DNA of 64,000 nucleotides from Antedon mediterranea (lineage: Eukaryota; Echinodermata; Crinoidea; Comatulida; Antedonidae). Of the stretch, positions 47,624-59,884 are shown piece by piece. The stretch's first letter is position 1. Each line of letters starts with the position of its first letter. The notes below the pieces were generated by a model, which was given only the letters and a program-made list of their open reading frames with translations, had not been told where the DNA came from and made no database searches. The translations under genes were made by a program, and so were the position numbers. Location of the stretch: contig NC_092673.1 of the NCBI RefSeq assembly GCF_964355755.1, positions 27,533,001 through 27,597,000 on the forward strand, written 5' to 3'.

Positions 47624-48372
47624 TCAAAAAGAAATAGAGTTAAAAATAACACTGCAGAATTCAACATTTGACCTAACTAAAGATTTGTGTAAAATAACTA
47701 ATGCCTTCTTTTTATCGTTAATATGTCTGCAATGTCTCCAAAGAAAACCCAAAAGTCTATTGCATTTAGAGACTATAAAATCAATATGTTTACAGAAGGT
47801 TAATGAACTATCTAAAAAAATACCAAGGTCTTTGTGAACAGAGACTCTTTCAAGTATAATATTCTTAATATAAAAGTAAAAATAGATGGGTTTTTTGTTA
47901 AGAGTAAAAGACATTGATTTGTATTTAGAGGCATTGACTGACATATTCCAAGTGTCGCACCAGTAAATGAGTCTGTCAACGTCTTCTTTTAACAACAACA
48001 TATCAATCAATTACAGTGTTATTTAACCAGGTTTCAGTTAATGCTACAACGTCTATGTATCTTGTGCACATGTGACTAAACAATTCCGATTTATATGATT
48101 CCATTTAATTTTTTACACTACGAACGTTTTGGTAGTACACCTTTAAAGAGCTACTTTTATTATTCGATTTAGTAGCATTCGGGCCAGGATTAACTTCTAT
48201 GTCCCCTCCAAGTACAACAGACCAAATACGTAGAGTACTAACCGAATTTGAATAGTATGACACAGCCCTGCCAAGGAACTTAAACTTCGATTTCTTTCGT
48301 ACTTGTAATGATGTAAGGCCAGTTATTGTTATTGCACATTTTGAATAATAAATAGGTATCGGATGAAAATCG

Positions 48373-48380
<8 letters not shown>
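47624..48380 (-). mobile_element. Internally deleted LINE with N-terminal 2A-like peptide
   Basis: The upstream frame (48380-48105) has GGDIEVNPGP at 48203-48180, matching the D-V/I-E-x-N-P-G-P consensus of 2A ribosome-skipping peptides, then the start of the endonuclease (KVYYQNVRSVKN). A frame change follows. DVVALTETWLNN, part of the endonuclease, is seen near 48000-48060. The sequence then jumps straight into the RT C-terminal half (LIYWCDTWNMSVNASK, KDLGIFLDSSLTFCKHI, SLVRSNVEF) at 48010-47624. The middle of the element is therefore deleted. 2A peptides are known in CR1-type LINEs of sea urchin. Confidence 0.75.
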
Positions 48381-48409
<29 letters not shown>

Positions 48410-49741
48410 GTAACATTTATTTCTCTTCTTGTCATTCATAGAAAATAAAAGTTAACAGTAAATATGATTAAAATAAGAGGGGCAACATTCCTTAAAAGCG
48501 AAGCTTGTATAAGGCAGCCCATAGAAACTGAAAAAAAAAACAGGACAACACGGGAACCGGAAAAACAGGACAAAAACAGTAATAAAGACTTTTAGTTTCA
48601 GGGTACCGAAAAGACTAAATATCAAAACTACAATGAGTGAAAGGATAATTAAACATAACTAGATAAGAGGTGCCGTTTCAATTTAAAAGAAAAACTCTTC
48701 TTAGACAAAGCACCTTTTATATTAACTGGTACGTTATCCCAGAGTTTAGGACCACTGAACTTAATGCTATGTTTAAAATAAGTAGTTTTAAAAAAAGGAA
48801 TACGTATTTGATTTGCGCTCCGAGTACTGTGGTTATGAAAATTGAGATTGAAACTAAATAAATCATCAAAGTGTGATGGCAGGATCGAGTTTAGCCTTGA
48901 ATAGAGGAAAACACTTTGTTGAAGATGGTTAATATCCTGAATTTTAAGAAGACCAAATGAAGAAAATATAAAGGAGGAGCATTTGCTATGTATCTTACGG
49001 TTTTCTTTTGGATCAATAACAGTTTGTTTAAGTAGGACGGGTATGTATTACCCCAAATAATATTACAGTAAGTGAGGTAAGGGAGGATTAGTGAACAGTA
49101 AAGAATCCGGAGTATGTTTTGAGGGATGAAAGATGATAATCTATATATGATACCAGAACTTTTGGATATTTTGTTTTCGACTTGAGTAATCTGATGTTTC
49201 CAATTTAGCTTACTGTCCAGATAAACACCAAGAAATTTAGTTTTCTCAACAATAGGTATTAATTGATCTTTAATTTTTCGTTTGAAAGTACTATTATTTA
49301 GTGGTATTTGTGAATTTTTGAACACCATACAACAGCACTTCTTTAGATTAACAGAAAGTTTGTTTGCAGAAAAGTATGTTAAAATTTTGGGTAGATTTTC
49401 GGTTGATATTTTAAAAAGGGAATCTATATTTTTATCAGTGTAAATTAGGGTTGTGTCATCAGCATACAACAGAAAAGAAAACATATTTGAGGCATTATGG
49501 ATATCATTTATGTATAATAAAAATAATAGAGGCCCAAGAAGGGAACATTGAGGAACTCCACAAATAATAGGAAGAAAATCAGAAAGGGTGTGTTAAATTT
49601 AGTGCATTGCTTGCGGTTTGAAAGGTAGCTTTTGAATAAATTATATACAGGGCCACGGATTCCATAATTATGTAACTTATATAATAAAATATCGTGATCA
49701 ATTGTATCAAAGGCCTTCGTGGCCTTCGTCAATGTAAACAT
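48373..49741 (-). mobile_element. 5'-truncated, broken LINE with (TTGA)n tail
   Basis: Two minus frames cover the reverse transcriptase: 49741-49508 (KAFDTIDHDILLYKLHNYGI, YLSNRKQC) and 49484-48891 (LYADDTTLIYTD, LSVNLKKCCCM, TKFLGVYLDSKLNWKHQI, CNIIWGNTYPSYL). A frameshift separates them. The 3' end is a TCAA tandem run (about 48373-48410), the reverse complement of the tail. It is a CR1/Jockey-type element without an endonuclease. Confidence 0.8.
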
Positions 49742-51987
49742 ACTTTCTGTAAATTGCTAGTATGATTATATATACTGTAGTATTATAGGTATTAAATATT
49801 ATTACTGACATATTTATGAGCTAGAGGAGCTACCCGCCTAGTTTCTCTTTTCCCGTTTAGACACATTATACCTGTCTTTTAAAGAAACGTTTGGCTTCTT
49901 TTGTTAAGCTCTGTCTACACTATAAAAGTAGTTTGACAAAAAAAGTGTGATGTGCCCATATATGGTAGTAATACAGTTTTTATCACAAGTTTTATAGTGT
50001 AGGAAGAGATACAAAGAGAATCAAATGTAAAATATCTTGATCATTCCTTCCATTAATCGATCAGCAAAGCTGACGTTTCTTTTCATCCTTCAAAATTATT
50101 TACCCGTCTATATCCGTCAGGCAACTTAAATTTAAACTGTTTGTTATTAAAAATCACCTTTTAAACTCATAGTTTACTTTTTTCTTCACTTTTGATCCAA
50201 AGAGTACGTTTATTCTCGTACTGCTTCATAAAGTCGTGAATGTGATTTAACAGCAACTTATATTCTAAAGCTTTGTTTTCACTATAGACGCAATGACAAA
50301 GTGTAACTTATGTCCTAAAGCTTGTTTTCCACAGAGACGCAATGACAAAGTGTAACGTATGTCCTAAAGCTTGGTTTCCACTAGAGACGCAATAACAAAG
50401 CGCAACGCAAATTATTTGACCAATCACAAGGGATGGATTATTCAAACTGTCCAACGCTTTTCGTAACGCTTGGTTTCCAGTAGCGACGCAACGCAATAAC
50501 GTAGACGCAACGCAATAGACCATTCCGTCGCTGGCGATTGGTTATTATAAATCACTTAACGTTGGGAAACAAGCTTAGGTAATTTGACCAATTGTCATTT
50601 GTAAACCCCGCTTGCGTTGGGTTTAAGTCGTAGTCCTAGTGGAAACCAAGCTTTAAGCTTGGTTCCCACTAGCGACGCAACACAAGGACGTAACGCAACG
50701 CAAGTAAATTGACCAATCACAAGCGATGGCTTATTCACTTGTGATTGCTAACTGTCTATAATTTCGCTTGTCATTGGTTAAAACGCTTGCGTTGCGTTTA
50801 CGTCCTTGCGTTGCGTCTTCCATGGAACCAATCGCTAGCAATGAAAACCCAAGTTTAAATAATTAAAATGAAATCCTAAATGGCAGGTTATGTGTTTAAA
50901 ATCGATATATTGAAGAATATATTGATGGCTGAATCAAAAAAATGTTGCTAACTTGTGGAAAGACTTGGCAAGTACCAGTAACAATAACGTTAACTTTATC
51001 ACGTTGTCAAATTTACTTAATCAATCAAACAAATATTTTCTATATATTGAATCTAGAATCGATCACGCCATGTACGTTAAATATAAGGGTATACGTATCA
51101 TTTTTCATTGGATATTGCATTTAATTGTTCTTATTACAGGTTACAATATTGATGCTGGTATGTTAAACGCAATACTATTGGATAAAATGAACAATTCTCA
51201 GAGAAAGTACAGAATAATAATATATGTATTTAATATGTATGTGTATTATAACCCTCATATGTATATACTTGTTTGAAACTGTTTGTCTTATGAAACCCAG
51301 TCACAACTCGATGTGAATCTTCGCAAATGAAGATTTAAGCATGGCTGATTGGTCAAATGTTCGATCCTGACCAATTATACAACAATTTAGTTTATTCAAA
51401 CCGATGCAAATTTAAAAACATTGCAGGCCAAATATTAATAACGAATAAAATCCTACGTTGATTCGCTTTAGGCCTATACACATTTATAATTCAAAAGAAT
51501 TAAAGACTCGGTTATCTTGGAAAGATCTCATCTAAAATCTTACTAAAACAGCCCAGGCGGTCAGTAATATACTATGCATGTTTTTAACTTTTTATTTTAA
51601 ACAGAACCTTTATGTAAAAAAGTGCTACTTCTATACCTGATAGGTTTTTATCCCGTGAAATATAAATAAATAAATGTACGTTTCGTTTAAAGACACTACC
51701 TACATATTTCGGTCGATGTTAAGGTCTCAAACTACATTTTACATCAAAAATAAATCTTATGGCCATGCGATAACCTTTTTGTCTTTACACGTTAAACATG
51801 TAAAAAATAAAGAGAGATTCTACTAATTTAAATGGCTCCTATAACTACGGCATGCCTCGCGCGCGGATTGATATTTTCGTTTTGCTTCTGTGATACACCC
51901 ACATTTGAGTCATCATGAAGAAAACGAACCGTCAACTTTTCGGCTAGAATACCGGGTTTTCTCCGACTCTTATTAATGGATCCTCTC

Positions 51988-52018
<31 letters not shown>

Positions 52019-52275
52019 ATTTAAGAAACGAGACCAAGCGAGCCTATCTACAGCTTGGTTAAACATCATCATAGTATAACATCTGTAATGATGTTGTGGA
52101 ATTTGGTACGCATCTATAACATGAAAGACATTTATTATGTTGAGAATACGGATTTAAACATCGTATTTGAAAGCAATCGAAATCTTGGAAATAGAAACGG
52201 ATTCTTGATAAAAAGAACCGATTTTTAATACCATTTTTAAACGGTTTGTCTTGTTTATTCAGTTATAATTTTACA
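49742..52275. other. MITE nest, no gene recognised
   Basis: It contains a family-1 MITE (about 49903-50010), nested family-2 MITEs (50319-50845) and a run of about 30 A at 51988-52017. The open frames at 50942-51276 lack recognisable domains. Confidence 0.5.
50319..50845. mobile_element. Nested family-2 MITEs
   Basis: CTAAAGCTTGGTTTCCACTA, AAGCTTGGTTCCCACTAGCG, GTTTAAGTCGTAGTCCTAGT and CACAAGCGATGGCTTATTCA show at least three copies, at least one inside another. The best preserved runs from about 50655 (GCTTGGTTCCCACTAG) to 50830 (CTTCCATGGAACCAA). Confidence 0.6.
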
Positions 52276-52445
52276 GATATTATTTATTTATTTATTTAGT
52301 GCCTCCTCGCCGAATAATCGTCTGATTTCTCCGCCAGGGCTGCCTTGCTTACTCTTTGTACCAGGTTTCTCCATTCCTTTCGTTTGTTGGCCAACTTTCT
52401 AAAATAGTCAACATCTTTCATTGTCTCCAGCCTCATCATGCTAGA
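52276..52445 (-). mobile_element. LINE 3' end with TAAA tail
   Basis: The reverse complement reads DVDYFRKLANKRKEWRNLVQ followed by RVSKAALAEKSDDYSARRH and a stop, then a TAAATAAATAAATA tail (52284-52300). This looks like the last residues of a LINE polyprotein. The family is not identified. Confidence 0.5.
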
Positions 52446-52919
52446 GGGGGTTTCACCTTTTTTATGTCATTGTTTTTTATGTATATGTGAACTTTATTCA
52501 ATCAATCATACATTTTTTGGTATTATAATGGTAATCATAATAACGTGTAGGCCTATTTACAGTAATTTTTACAACAAAAAAATGTAATATAAAGTATATA
52601 CAGTGATTATTTACAGTAATGATAATAATACAAATTAATTGTTTATATTGACTATTATTGAAAACAGAAGTTGAATACTAAAATACTGAATAATTTGCGT
52701 GTTGCTCTGTTGATGCGTATAAGAGAAAGAAACATTTACTGTACCTCTATGAATTTGATTGATTTGATCTTAGTTGTTTGTGGTTAGGCTTTTTATTTTT
52801 GAGCCGCGCCAACCCCCACCAACATGAGAAATGAATGACGGCGGAACACGAGGAAAGTTAAGACGTAAGGCTTGATGGATTATTTCCACACTGTCCACAT
52901 TGTCAAAATGTCTCGCGCA

Positions 52920-53045
52920 TCTCATCCCTCGCGACGATGGGCTGAGGTGCTGGAGACTCTCTTACACCTCTACACCTGTTCCGGCACGGTTCCAGTCCGG
53001 CCGGCAAATCAAATCGTTGCAGGTTCGAATCCAGCCAGAGACATT
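52920..53045 (+). repeat. Possible tRNA-derived SINE head
   Basis: GATGGGCTGAGGTGCTGGAG may be an A box region, and GCAGGTTCGAATCCAGCC is a strong B box and T-arm. The distance between them is too long for a plain tRNA, so this is a rearranged tRNA-derived repeat at best. Confidence 0.35.
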
Positions 53046-53187
53046 TTTTCATACAACTACAAAATATGGAACTTTCGCCAATGAGCTATGCTCGACGCGA
53101 TTATGAGATCATGTTCCGAATATGAGCACTGTTTCTATAATTTACAGTATGATTTATATATAATTTACACAGTGCTACGCAACATCA

Positions 53188-53316
<129 letters not shown>

Positions 53317-55089
53317 ATTCAATATCTTTATATGAAAATAGTTCAAAATGTAATGTAAAATTTACCTCAAATTGTATCAGAACTGGATAAAATCAACTGA
53401 GGTTCCCAAACTGTCATCCATTCACAGAGGTAGAGCCGAGCCCAGATGAATGATGCCAGCAACAGTGACTGCTTTTATAACAACCATTAAATTTAGTATT
53501 CGCTTGTAGAATTTGGCATTTTTTTAATGTCAAATAAAGTTAATACCGGCATCCGTTATAAATCAATATTACTGCAATAAATATATGTTTTGCTGGTAAA
53601 GCATTGTAGAACAGCTTCTTCAATACTATCGTAATTTTTAGGTTGTTGAGGTTAAAGTTGTATTTTTTCAATGTCTCAATATTGACTGTATATGACAATA
53701 ATACAGGTAATGGACAATGATAATTTCATCATTCGGCCTGATAATAAAACCTGGAAACGTCACAGTTATATTATTCCAGTAACTCAAGTTGAATGTATCC
53801 GTAATAACCCGTATTTCTTTTTTCCGCCCACTTTTATGGGTATGATGCTATCATACTATATTAACAAAGTTACAATATCATTGTTGACGCAAGGATGTCA
53901 GTCGCACCGCAAGGTCGTTGTTCTAAAATTTTAGGTACCCCCGTAACAGAGTGCACCCCCTATTGAATTAAAAATGACGTTTTTAGTATCCCATCATTTT
54001 TAGTATCCCCTCTCGCTCGTACGTAATGTCAAAGAATATATATCACAAGAATGAGTAATCCGCGATTTTCCCTGTAACAGTAATATTGTCCATGTGGTAG
54101 GGCGCCGCCATAAGTGTGGATGTATCTGGGATGTATACAACTTTTTGTGACGGTTTCACTAATCAAAGGCTGGACCACCGGTAGTATTTTCATGATAAAA
54201 AATGTTATCAACTACATGCCAACATCATGTTAAATACTATTTGGATATTTAATTGTTCGTTTTATGCAATTTATTTAGTAAAAACTGCCGTATAAACAGT
54301 TTGATTTATCAACCGGGCGCTACGATAGCGTGACCGGGCGTGTTGGTGTTTCCGCGTTTTCACGAAGGATAGTTTAATAATATTCCTATATTTAACTTGT
54401 TTCTGGTAAAACAAATAAATGTTAATGACATTTAACATTTTCTCCTATTAATAACATGTGTTTTATACTAATTTATATCATAAAAACAATAATTTACCGG
54501 GCGTACAGTAGTACACGGCAATGGTAAAGAATAGGCCGTGCTGAGTAATATTCGTTGATTTTTGGTGTTGCTGTGTTAGGCCTTTTTTGTGAACTAACTT
54601 AGCATGTTAGTAAATAATTGTCTGCAAAAGTGAATAAACACTAGTTTGTTAATAAATATGTATTATAAAATAGTTTACAATTGCAAAAACTATCATCATA
54701 ATTCTATTTAATTTGACATGTATCATGTCTATTAAATCAAGTCTTATTTAGTATGTATACATCCGCCCTTATGAGGGCGGGCATCACTCACTGGAGCTCT
54801 CTGTTACAAATTTCTCATGCAAAAATCGCGGAATACTCATTCTTGTGATATATATTCTTTGGTAATGTTAAGTGACATTTTATATTTAGATGTCTACCGC
54901 TCCCGCACAACTTATGTAGCCTATAGGTCTTTAGTACAGTAATAATAACAAAAATACTACTGTTCATGTACCTACATTATCCATAAATGTACCATGCAAT
55001 GATTGTTTATCGAGAAAATAACCTAGGCCTCTGACGCGGAAGTCCGATATCAAATTCAAATTCAAATATTCTTTTATTCATCCTCAATC
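53317..55089. other. Gene-free stretch
   Basis: AT-rich with no exon recognised. A single GGTACCCCCGTAACAGAGTG unit at about 53932 resembles the satellite unit found 2.1 kb further on. CATCCGCCCTTATGAGGGCG at about 54760 is a short palindrome related to the 37541 family. Confidence 0.45.
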
Positions 55090-55685
55090 ATGAAAATATA
55101 CAACAACAATATATGAGAACATAAAAAAGATGAAAAGGAAACACATAAAAACTCAAAAAGAGCTTGATTAGTTGTGTCCCCCTATGTCCCTAACTAGCCT
55201 AAAAAACTAAAACATAAATAATAAAAAAAGCTAAATCCTGCAACAAGTATTATTTTTTAAATTATTTGTAAAATGATAATAAATGTTCTTTAAACAATGA
55301 TTGAAATATATATATTGATTTGGTACTTTGTAGTTCGTAATTCAAGTCATTCCACATTTTGGGTCCCACACATGACACAGTAAAACTAGTAGAAGTACGA
55401 TTACGTTTTCTGAGTCTCATTTTGTCTTTAGATCTTGTATTATAATTATGGTAAGAACCATTTTTAATAAAGAGCGATGAAAAACGCACGTCCTGATTAG
55501 TAGTAACATTATACATGAAAAGCCCAATTTGGTACTTATTGATATCCGCAATTTTAAGAAGTTTATATTTATAGAAACATTCAGTCATTGAATCATTAAA
55601 CTTTGACCATGTTTCAGCTCGTAATGCCCTTTTCTGGAGTTTAAATAACTCATCTAAATAACTTGGAAATGTGCTACACCATATT
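55060..55685 (-). mobile_element. LINE 3' fragment with TTTGAA tail
   Basis: The minus frame runs CNIIWCSTFPSYLDELFKLQ, then YKYKLLKIADI, NYNTRSKDKMRLR and GPKMWNDL, the usual end of CR1/Jockey-like RT ORFs. The tail is CAAATTCAAATTCAAATATT (reverse complement) at about 55053-55072. It is 5'-truncated. Confidence 0.8.
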
Positions 55686-56059
55686 ATGTTGCATATCTCT
55701 GAATCGAAACAGCCGAGCCTGCTGTAGCTGCTTATATAGCTGTGATGTGAACTAGGCTGGCTAGCCTGGCCAACAGCGACCGATTGTGGAGATACATTTT
55801 TAGTAACTCTTTTAAAAGTTGCTAGGACTGGGAAGGTTGGAATGATCCACGCCTCCCTACGAAATAGACCAACTTAAGAATATAAAATTGAACAGTTTTC
55901 TCACATCCTGTAATACATTATTATACTATAAATCATGAATTGTGGCTAATTCTTTAGGCCTACGATAGACAAAATAAAAAACGCACCGTAAAAACTAATC
56001 TGTAACCATGTGAATGACATAATCTAATACACGGCAATTGACGAGTTAATATTCCCAAT

Positions 56060-57510
56060 ATTGTGACAAATGTCTGTACCCTCGTGACAGGGTACAATAT
56101 AACAGTACGGTAATCACTCTAGTAGGCTTAGGTATAACCTCGGTGTCTACAATATGTACCCCGTGACAGATTGCACCCCATATACCCCTAATATAACAGT
56201 TAATAGGCCTACTATCGTAGGATACAATATTTTACGGACTGTCTAGAATATTAGGTACACCCGTGACGCACCCCCTATAATATAACAGTTAATAACTATC
56301 TATTAAAGGGGTGCAATATATTATGGGCTGTCTAGAATATTAGGTACCCCCGTGACAGATTGCACCCCTATATTATAACAGTTAATAACTATATAGTATA
56401 GGGGGTGCAATATATTACGGACTGTCTAGAATATTAGGTACCCCCGTGACAGATTGCACCCCCTATATTATAACAGTTAATAACTATATATTATAGAGGG
56501 TGCAATATATTACGGACTGTCTAGAATATTAGGTACCCCCGTGACAGATTGCACCCCCTATTATAATAGTTAATAACTATATATTATAGGGGGTGCAATA
56601 TATTATGGGCTGTCTAGAATATTAGGTACCCCGTGACAGATAGCACCCCCTATATTATAACAGTTAATAACTATATACTATAGGGGGTGCAATATATTAC
56701 GGACTGTCTAGAATATTAGGTACCCCCGTGACAGATTGCACCCCCGTGACAGATTGCACCCCCTGTATTATAACAGTTAATAACTATCTATTATAGGGGT
56801 GCAATATATTACGGAATGTCTAGAATATTAGGTAACCCGTGACAGATTGCACCCCCTATAATATAACAGTTAATAACTATATACTATAGGGGGTGCAATA
56901 TATTATGGGCTGTCTAGAATATTAGGTACCCCGTGACAGATTGCACCCCCTATAATATAACAGTTAATAACTATATATTATAGGGGGTGAAATCTATTAT
57001 GGGCTGTCTAGAATATTAGGTACCCCGTGACAGATTGCACCCCCTGTAATATAACAGTTAATAACTATATACTATAGGGGGTGCAATATATTACGGACTG
57101 TCTAGAATATTAGGTAACCCGTGACAGATTGCACCCCCTATAATATAACAGTTAATAACTATATACTATAGGGGGTGCAATATATTATGGGCTGTCTAGA
57201 ATATTAGGTACCCCGTGACAGATTGCACCCCCTATATTATAACAGTTAATAACTATATATTATAGGGGGTGCAATATATTATGGGCTGTCTAGAATATTA
57301 GGTACCCCGTGACAGATTGCACCCCCTGTAATATAACAGTTAATAACTATATACTATAGGGGGTGCAATATATTACGGACTGTCTAGAATATTAGGTACC
57401 CCGTGACAGATTGCACCCCCTATATTATAACAGTTAATAACTATTAGGGGGTGCAATTATTACGGACAGGTTGCACCCCCTATAATATAACAGTTAATAA
57501 CAATATATTA
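56060..57510. repeat. ~95-bp satellite with internal palindrome, about 13 units
   Basis: The unit reads GTGACAGATTGCACCCCCTA, then TAACAGTTAATAACTATATA, then TATAGGGGGTGCAATATATT and CTGTCTAGAATATTAGGTAC. TTGCACCCCCTATA and TATAGGGGGTGCAA are inverted within each unit, so every unit can form a hairpin. Spacing between successive GACAGATTGCACC sites is about 91-96 bp. Units at the left end are degenerate. One junction duplicates the CCCCGTGACAGATTGCA part (about 56727-56760). Confidence 0.9.
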
Positions 57511-58279
57511 GGAAATTGAGAATATAACTAGTTGTTGTGACATTATCTTTAAATTAAAAACAATACAAGATTCAAATTAGAATAAATGTATACATTATGT
57601 GGCCAATGTTAATTATGAAAGTCAAAAAAAAAGAAAAAAAACTGTACAAAAATATTTTATTATGAAAATTGTATGCGTCGCGGATGACGGCAAATGGAAA
57701 TGAGTTTTAAGAAGGTTTACGTATTGTAATATTTCTCCTCATTCAAAAGAGATTTTAAAATTTGTTTTGTATTATTATGTTGCCAGATAGTTGTTTTAGA
57801 TGACTGACTGTTAATTATAAAATTTTAACTGCAAATTTATTAATAAATATGATTTATATGTCGTTACGGACGGGACATTTCTAACGTCGCGGACAGGACA
57901 CTTTTGTCCAGGTTAAACAAAATTTATAATTAGTTTTTTCTGAGGTTTTTTACATCAATTTACTCCTTTATTTACAAATCAAAATATAATTCAACCTTTG
58001 AAACACTGTATAAAAGTTTATGTCAAGTGAAAATATTAAAATTCATAAATATGAAATATTTATTTATAAAATTAATTATTCAAAGAGTTATAAAGAGAAG
58101 CAATATTGTTAAATGCTATCAAAATAATATTTACACTAATTTAAAAGTTATGCTTGGCATATTACACAAGACTTCAAGCTATTAACACATTTAAGGAGAA
58201 TCTTTAAAAATTGTCGTTGGCATTTGACGTCTGAATTTGTTAGAAAGTGGATCCAAGTTGCATCCTTGCTTGGATTTAA
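57511..58279. other. Gene-free AT-rich stretch
   Basis: It contains GGACGGGACATTTCTAACG and GCGGACAGGACACTTTTGTC near 57868-57910, which are related in inverted orientation to GTCCTGTCCTTAACAAAAAT and TGTCTGTCCCGTTCCTAC near 60535-60580. Possibly these are the outer ends of an element surrounding 58280-59880. Confidence 0.4.
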
Positions 58280-59880
58280 AGGGGGATTCTGGGTTTAAAA
58301 TTGCTTTTAAATATCGTTTATTTATTAAATAAAAAATATTATAACAATATAGACATGTCAGAATGAAGAAGTAATAACGAGAAATTAAAAAAATTAAATT
58401 TCATATACATTTTAGGGTAAATTCATGGAAAATCTGTTTTTCAGCAGCTTAGGGAAGCTCATTAATATTCATGAGATATTCACAAAATCACGTCATCAGT
58501 GGATTCCAAACTCGCAACGTCAAGCTTGTACGTTGTGTTCTCTCTCCTCTGTCAAACGACGACCACCCGATCATTGTGAAATACATTTTTTGTAGATTTG
58601 CTAAGCTAGGCCTAAAGTGTGTAATAATAACAGTAGTAGCATATATTTATTTGACATTTAATGAAATACAAAATTTAGTACAGATTACGGAGTCATAAAT
58701 TATACTATTTTTATACCTCGAATTAATAATAATAGTACAGATTGTATATCGGCTTCACGTACTAGGCTAGGCCTAGCCTAAATCATTTTATTCATGCCGG
58801 GGTGAGAGCCATTTCTGACTAGGGATTCCATGCCACGATGGCTACGTTAAAACATTGGGGCCATCTTTCATGGGCCTAGCTAGCCTATTACTAAACGATT
58901 GGCCCATAAATAACAAAACTCAGTGGATTCCAAACCCATCCTATCAACCAAACTCCTAAACAATCTAAACCTAAAACGTTCTACAAAAATCGGCTGTAAA
59001 TATTGAGGCAAAACAAGGTCCGATCGCCGTCCGCACGTATGGTGTCCCGATCGTCACCAAAAAATCGGATATTGCATCAAGCAAGTAGACCGGTAGTAGG
59101 AAGGAGACCTAGCCTAGCCTAGCCGATCCGGCCCAGTTAAAAATTGAGCTAGCTAGTGTAGTAGACCCTATGCGAATTGATACTACCAGGCCTTTTACTT
59201 AGGCTACACTTGTAAAAATTAGCAATACTGTACTTATTTTTACAAATATTCCAACTCTCTCATTCGAGCTATATTATCTATACCATTCCGGTAGGTTGAG
59301 TCGACCTTCAATCAAATACTGTACATCGTTCATGTTGTGATTATAGACGGGGTATACTCGACCCGACCAGTTTGGTATTAATTGTATACTGTATCTGCTT
59401 ATCACGTGACGATGCCAGGCATGGGCAGAGAGAGCACGTGTATCGTCGTCTCGCTCTCCTCGCTCAGGAATGTATACGTTACGCTTCATTGATTTTGAAG
59501 GCTTTCCCCTAAGTCAGTGCGAAAATCGGCAAACGTAAAGTGCAAACTTATCTAATTTTTCACTGTTTTGATGGATTTTCATAGAAAATTGACTTTATAA
59601 ATGGGAAGACCGACTAAAATTACATCAGATAAGTATAATTTTACAAAAGTAATTGATATGGTTAATGATAACGAGTCGTCGGAAGATTGACCATTTCACA
59701 AATTTCCTATTCTGTAACCACAGTGTGATTTTGCCGTAGCTGCACTTGTAATCTGGCCTCATTTCACAGCCTTCGTTCTGCTTCACTGGGCGCTTATATA
59801 AATTGAAACTTTTACCGTTCAAGAGACAAACAAATATATTTTACATTTTTTACTATTCATTTTAAACCCGGAACCCCCCT
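58280..59880. mobile_element. 1.6-kb TIR element with TTAA target duplication
   Basis: AGGGGGATTCTGGGTTTAAA at 58280 faces TTTAAACCCGGAACCCCCCT ending at 59880. TTAA precedes (58276-58279) and follows (59881-59884). No transposase frame is seen. TTAA duplication is characteristic of piggyBac, but the terminal bases are not canonical, so the superfamily is left open. Confidence 0.6.
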
Positions 59881-59884
59881 TTAA

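Noticed and set aside
50942-51276. Overlapping + frames of 60 and 107 codons
   Set aside because: No motif, strongly AT-biased composition, and they sit beside MITE debris.
58471-58698. 75-codon + frame
   Set aside because: It is inside the TTAA-flanked TIR element and has no domain.
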